A program made the translations under genes and the position numbers. The notes under the pieces were generated by a model, which was given only the letters and a program-made list of their open reading frames with translations, was not told the DNA's origin and made no database searches. DNA of 6,195 nucleotides from Bacteroidales bacterium UBA2716 (GTDB taxonomy: Bacteria; Bacteroidota; Bacteroidia; Bacteroidales; UBA932), in the NCBI GenBank assembly GCA_002354005.1, contig DEKS01000057.1, forward strand, positions 1-6,195. Reading direction: 5' to 3'. Positions 3,703 to 6,195 of the stretch are shown piece by piece (the stretch's first letter is position 1; every line of letters starts with the position of its first letter).

Positions 3703-6195
3703 ATGACACCATTTCTCTTGCAGGTGGCCGCGCACTATTTCCGGGCCCCGGACATACAGCAACACTGCTTCGTCTTCCCCAACCGGAGGTCGATGGTTTT
3801 CTTTCGTAAGTATTTGGGAGAGCGGGTGAAAGAGCAGGGAGGGGGTGTGCCGCTCCCGGTTCCGCCCATGTACACCATCAAGGACTTCTTTTACGCGGTA
3901 TATAAGGTAAACGTGACAGACCGTCTCCGGCTGCTGCTGGAGTTGTACAACTGCTACCGTTCGCTTAACCCGCAGGCGGAGCCGCTGGACGAGTTTGTGT
4001 TCTGGGGGGACGTGATGCTGCAGGATTTTGACGATATCGACAAGTATCTGGTAAATGCGGAGGACCTGCTGCAGAATGTGTCGGATTTCAAGGCCATCCA
4101 GGATCCGCTGGACTACCTGAGCGGAAACCAGCGGGCGGCTATCGAACAGTTTCTCTCGCATTTCCGGGAGGGGAAGGAGGGCGAGATCAAAACCCGCTTT
4201 GTGAAGCTGTGGAACCTTCTGTTCCCGATTTATACGCAGTTTCGTAAGCACTTACAGGAGAAAGGCATGGCCTACGAGGGCATGGTGTACCGCAGCCTGG
4301 CAGACGCCCTGAAGGGCGGAACGCCCGCGGTGGATTTGCTTTCGCCCGTATTCCCGGATACCCGCACTTTTGTCTTTGTGGGCCTGAATGCCCTTACGGA
4401 GTGCGAGCGCCTGCTCCTGTCACGCATGCGGGACGCTGGTCTGGCCCAATTTGTCTGGGATTTCGTGAGCCCGGAAATCAAGGATCCCGCCAACAAGGCG
4501 TCGCTGTTCATGCGAAAGAACGTGCAGGAATTTCCGCAGGCTTTCCCCATAGACCCGGAAGGCCTTTCCAAACCCCGCATTACCGTTATCAGCGTGCCTT
4601 CTTCCGTGGGTCAGGCCAAACTGGCTGGGCACATCCTGCAGGAGGCTAAGGCCGATAATGACGTGGAGACGGCGTTTGTGCTTCCGGACGAGAACCTTCT
4701 TCTGCCGCTGCTGAATTCCATCCCGCCGGAGCACGACAATGTGAACGTGACCATGGGCTATCCCATGCGCGGCAGTTCCGTGTATACGCTCCTCCAGGCC
4801 CTGGGCCAGTTGCAACTGCGGCTGCGGCACCGGCCGGACGGCTGGTATTTCTACCACCGGACGGTGCGGGAGGTGTTTGCTTCCGGCCTGTTCCGGGAGT
4901 TGCTGTCGGAGGAAGAATCGGCCATCGTAACCCGTGTAAAGGCCGATGCCAAATATTTTATCCCCCTCTCGGATTTGCTGGGCGGCCCGGTGCTGAATCT
5001 CTTTTTCCGGGCGGTAGTAACGGAGCCCTCCGTGGCGTCCGTGGAGCAGAACCACGCATTGGAACGTTATTTCTCGGAGGTGGTGGCGCTGGTGGGACGG
5101 CAGTTATCGGCCGGCGGAGACATGCTGCTGGAACTGGACTTTGCCAAGCGTTGCCATACGCAGCTCAATATCCTGCAGGAAACAGACCTGGAGCTGTTAC
5201 CCGCAACCCATTTGCGTCTTTTGGAGGCCAGCCTGGAGGGTATTTCGGTGCCGTTCCGGGGAGAGCCGCTGCAGGGGCTGCAGGTGATGGGACCGCTGGA
5301 AACCCGTGCGCTGGATTTTAGGAACCTGGTGGTCCTGAGCGCCAACGAGGGCATGTTCCCGCGGAAGACGTTTTCGTCGTCCTTTATCCCGCCGGAACTC
5401 AGGAAGGGTTTTGGCCTTCCCACCTATGAGTACCAGGATGCCGTTTGGGCGTATTATTTCTACCGCATGATCCAGCGGGCAGAGCACGTGTGGCTGCTAT
5501 ATGACAGCCGGACGGAAGGCCTGAAGTCCGGGGAGGAAAGCCGCTATATCAAACAGTTGGAATACCATTTCCACATTCCTTTGGAGCGTCTGGTGGCCAG
5601 CGCAGAGATGCATCCCGTGACGGTGGAGGACGCCATTCCCAAAACAGAGGCCCACGCGCAGGCCATCCGGGAAGGCGTGCTGTCGGCCTCCGTCCTGCAA
5701 AGTTATCTATATTGTCCGGCCCGCTTTTACTACCAGTTCGTGGAACAGTTGCAGGCAGAGGACGAGGTTGCGGAGTCGCTGGATGCCGGCATGCTGGGTA
5801 ATGTCTTCCACAAGGTGATGCAGCAGCTCTATGACATGGAGCTTGTGACACCGGCCTACCTGCAGGCCACACGGAAGAATACAGACCGTCTCAAGCGCCT
5901 GATTCGGGCTGCCGTGCTCTCCGAGATGAACAGCGTGGAGGTGAGCGGACGCAACCTGGTGCTGGAGGAGGTGTTGCTGGGCTATGTGCGCGCTACACTA
6001 AAGCACGATATAGATTTGCTGGCGGGTTCCGGTTCGGCGGGCTTCCGTATCATCGGCCTGGAGCTCCGCCGGGAAACCACCTTCGAGGGCTTCCGCATCA
6101 AGGGCTACATTGACCGGATGGACAGCTACAAGGAAGGCGAGGTGCGCATTGTGGACTACAAGACGGGTAAGGTGGAGGACGACGACCTCCTCATT
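3703..6195 (+). CDS. AddB-like PD-(D/E)XK nuclease / inactivated helicase, C-terminus cut off by window edge
   Basis: First 831 residues of a large DNA-repair protein, open at the right edge. Bacteroidota homologues act as the AddB-like partner of a UvrD/AddA-type helicase-nuclease in double-strand-break end resection. The N-terminus carries VFPNRR (24-29), the family counterpart of the first helicase region, but no Walker A motif is visible, so it is unlikely to hydrolyse ATP. A degenerate helicase region follows at about 527-553 (MGPLETRALDF, then SANEGMFP). The nuclease domain starts near 661: SYLYCPARFYY (667-677) with Cys671, LGNVFHKV (698-705) with His703, GYIDRMD (801-807) with Asp804, and IVDYKTGK (816-823) with Asp818 and Lys820. 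These catalytic residues are intact. Cys671 could be the first of four iron-sulphur cysteines, the others lying beyond the window. ATG 3703 is the first ATG after an in-frame stop at 3691 and keeps the conserved start FLLQVA; there is no strong Shine-Dalgarno, only A-rich sequence. It is divergent from the rubrerythrin gene. AddB-type membership is firm; the exact complex is inferred. Confidence 0.88.
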   Translation, partial: MTPFLLQVAAHYFRAPDIQQHCFVFPNRRSMVFFRKYLGERVKEQGGGVPLPVPPMYTIKDFFYAVYKVNVTDRLRLLLELYNCYRSLNPQAEPLDEFVFWGDVMLQDFDDIDKYLVNAEDLLQNVSDFKAIQDPLDYLSGNQRAAIEQFLSHFREGKEGEIKTRFVKLWNLLFPIYTQFRKHLQEKGMAYEGMVYRSLADALKGGTPAVDLLSPVFPDTRTFVFVGLNALTECERLLLSRMRDAGLAQFVWDFVSPEIKDPANKASLFMRKNVQEFPQAFPIDPEGLSKPRITVISVPSSVGQAKLAGHILQEAKADNDVETAFVLPDENLLLPLLNSIPPEHDNVNVTMGYPMRGSSVYTLLQALGQLQLRLRHRPDGWYFYHRTVREVFASGLFRELLSEEESAIVTRVKADAKYFIPLSDLLGGPVLNLFFRAVVTEPSVASVEQNHALERYFSEVVALVGRQLSAGGDMLLELDFAKRCHTQLNILQETDLELLPATHLRLLEASLEGISVPFRGEPLQGLQVMGPLETRALDFRNLVVLSANEGMFPRKTFSSSFIPPELRKGFGLPTYEYQDAVWAYYFYRMIQRAEHVWLLYDSRTEGLKSGEESRYIKQLEYHFHIPLERLVASAEMHPVTVEDAIPKTEAHAQAIREGVLSASVLQSYLYCPARFYYQFVEQLQAEDEVAESLDAGMLGNVFHKVMQQLYDMELVTPAYLQATRKNTDRLKRLIRAAVLSEMNSVEVSGRNLVLEEVLLGYVRATLKHDIDLLAGSGSAGFRIIGLELRRETTFEGFRIKGYIDRMDSYKEGEVRIVDYKTGKVEDDDLLI

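Noticed and set aside
4420..5055. Antisense open frame opposite the AddB-like gene, and a similar one at 3685-4251
   Set aside because: Both are low-complexity mirror translations of a well-supported coding sequence, with no family resemblance; the one at 3685-4251 would also run across the AddB-like start.
1..6195. A new defence, mobile or toxin-antitoxin system
   Set aside because: All four genes belong to recognisable housekeeping or envelope families; no integrase, transposase, terminal repeats, CRISPR repeats or small paired genes are visible.

Overview
The window looks like chromosomal DNA from a member of the Bacteroidota, most likely the order Bacteroidales. The reasons are the mix of protein families (a lipoprotein C11/clostripain-type protease, a long SppA, a rubrerythrin with its rubredoxin domain at the N-terminus, and a Bacteroidota-style AddB-like nuclease), a Bacteroidota-type -7 element (TATATTTG) ahead of the rubrerythrin gene, and mostly weak Shine-Dalgarno sites. 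The coding DNA is fairly GC-rich by eye, while the one intergenic gap is AT-rich. Genus cannot be assigned from what is visible.

Layout: (1) 3-1259 (+) encodes a predicted lipoprotein cysteine protease of family C11. (2) 1261-3042 (+) encodes the signal peptide peptidase SppA. It starts one base after the preceding stop codon, so the two form a tight cotranscribed pair of envelope proteases. (3) 3046-3600 (-) encodes a rubrerythrin/NADH-peroxidase-type protein. It converges on sppA with only 3 bases between the stop codons. (4) 3601-3702 is a 102-base AT-rich divergent control region with a likely rubrerythrin promoter, a 19-base palindrome and a strong ribosome binding site. (5) 3703-6195 (+) encodes the first 831 residues of a PD-(D/E)XK nuclease / inactivated-helicase protein of the AddB type, which runs off the right edge.

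The most striking non-coding structure is at the sppA/rubrerythrin convergence. Each gene appears to be terminated by a hairpin plus T-tract that lies inside the 3' coding end of the opposite gene. In each hairpin the one imperfect position is a G-U wobble on the strand that would use it and an A-C mismatch on the other strand, so the two terminators look strand-specific.

Functionally, the first two genes act in envelope protein turnover, the third in peroxide detoxification in an anaerobe, and the fourth in double-strand-break end processing. Apart from the protease pair there is no evidence of a shared pathway. I see no RNA genes, insertion sequences, CRISPR arrays or phage genes, and no convincing new multi-gene system.
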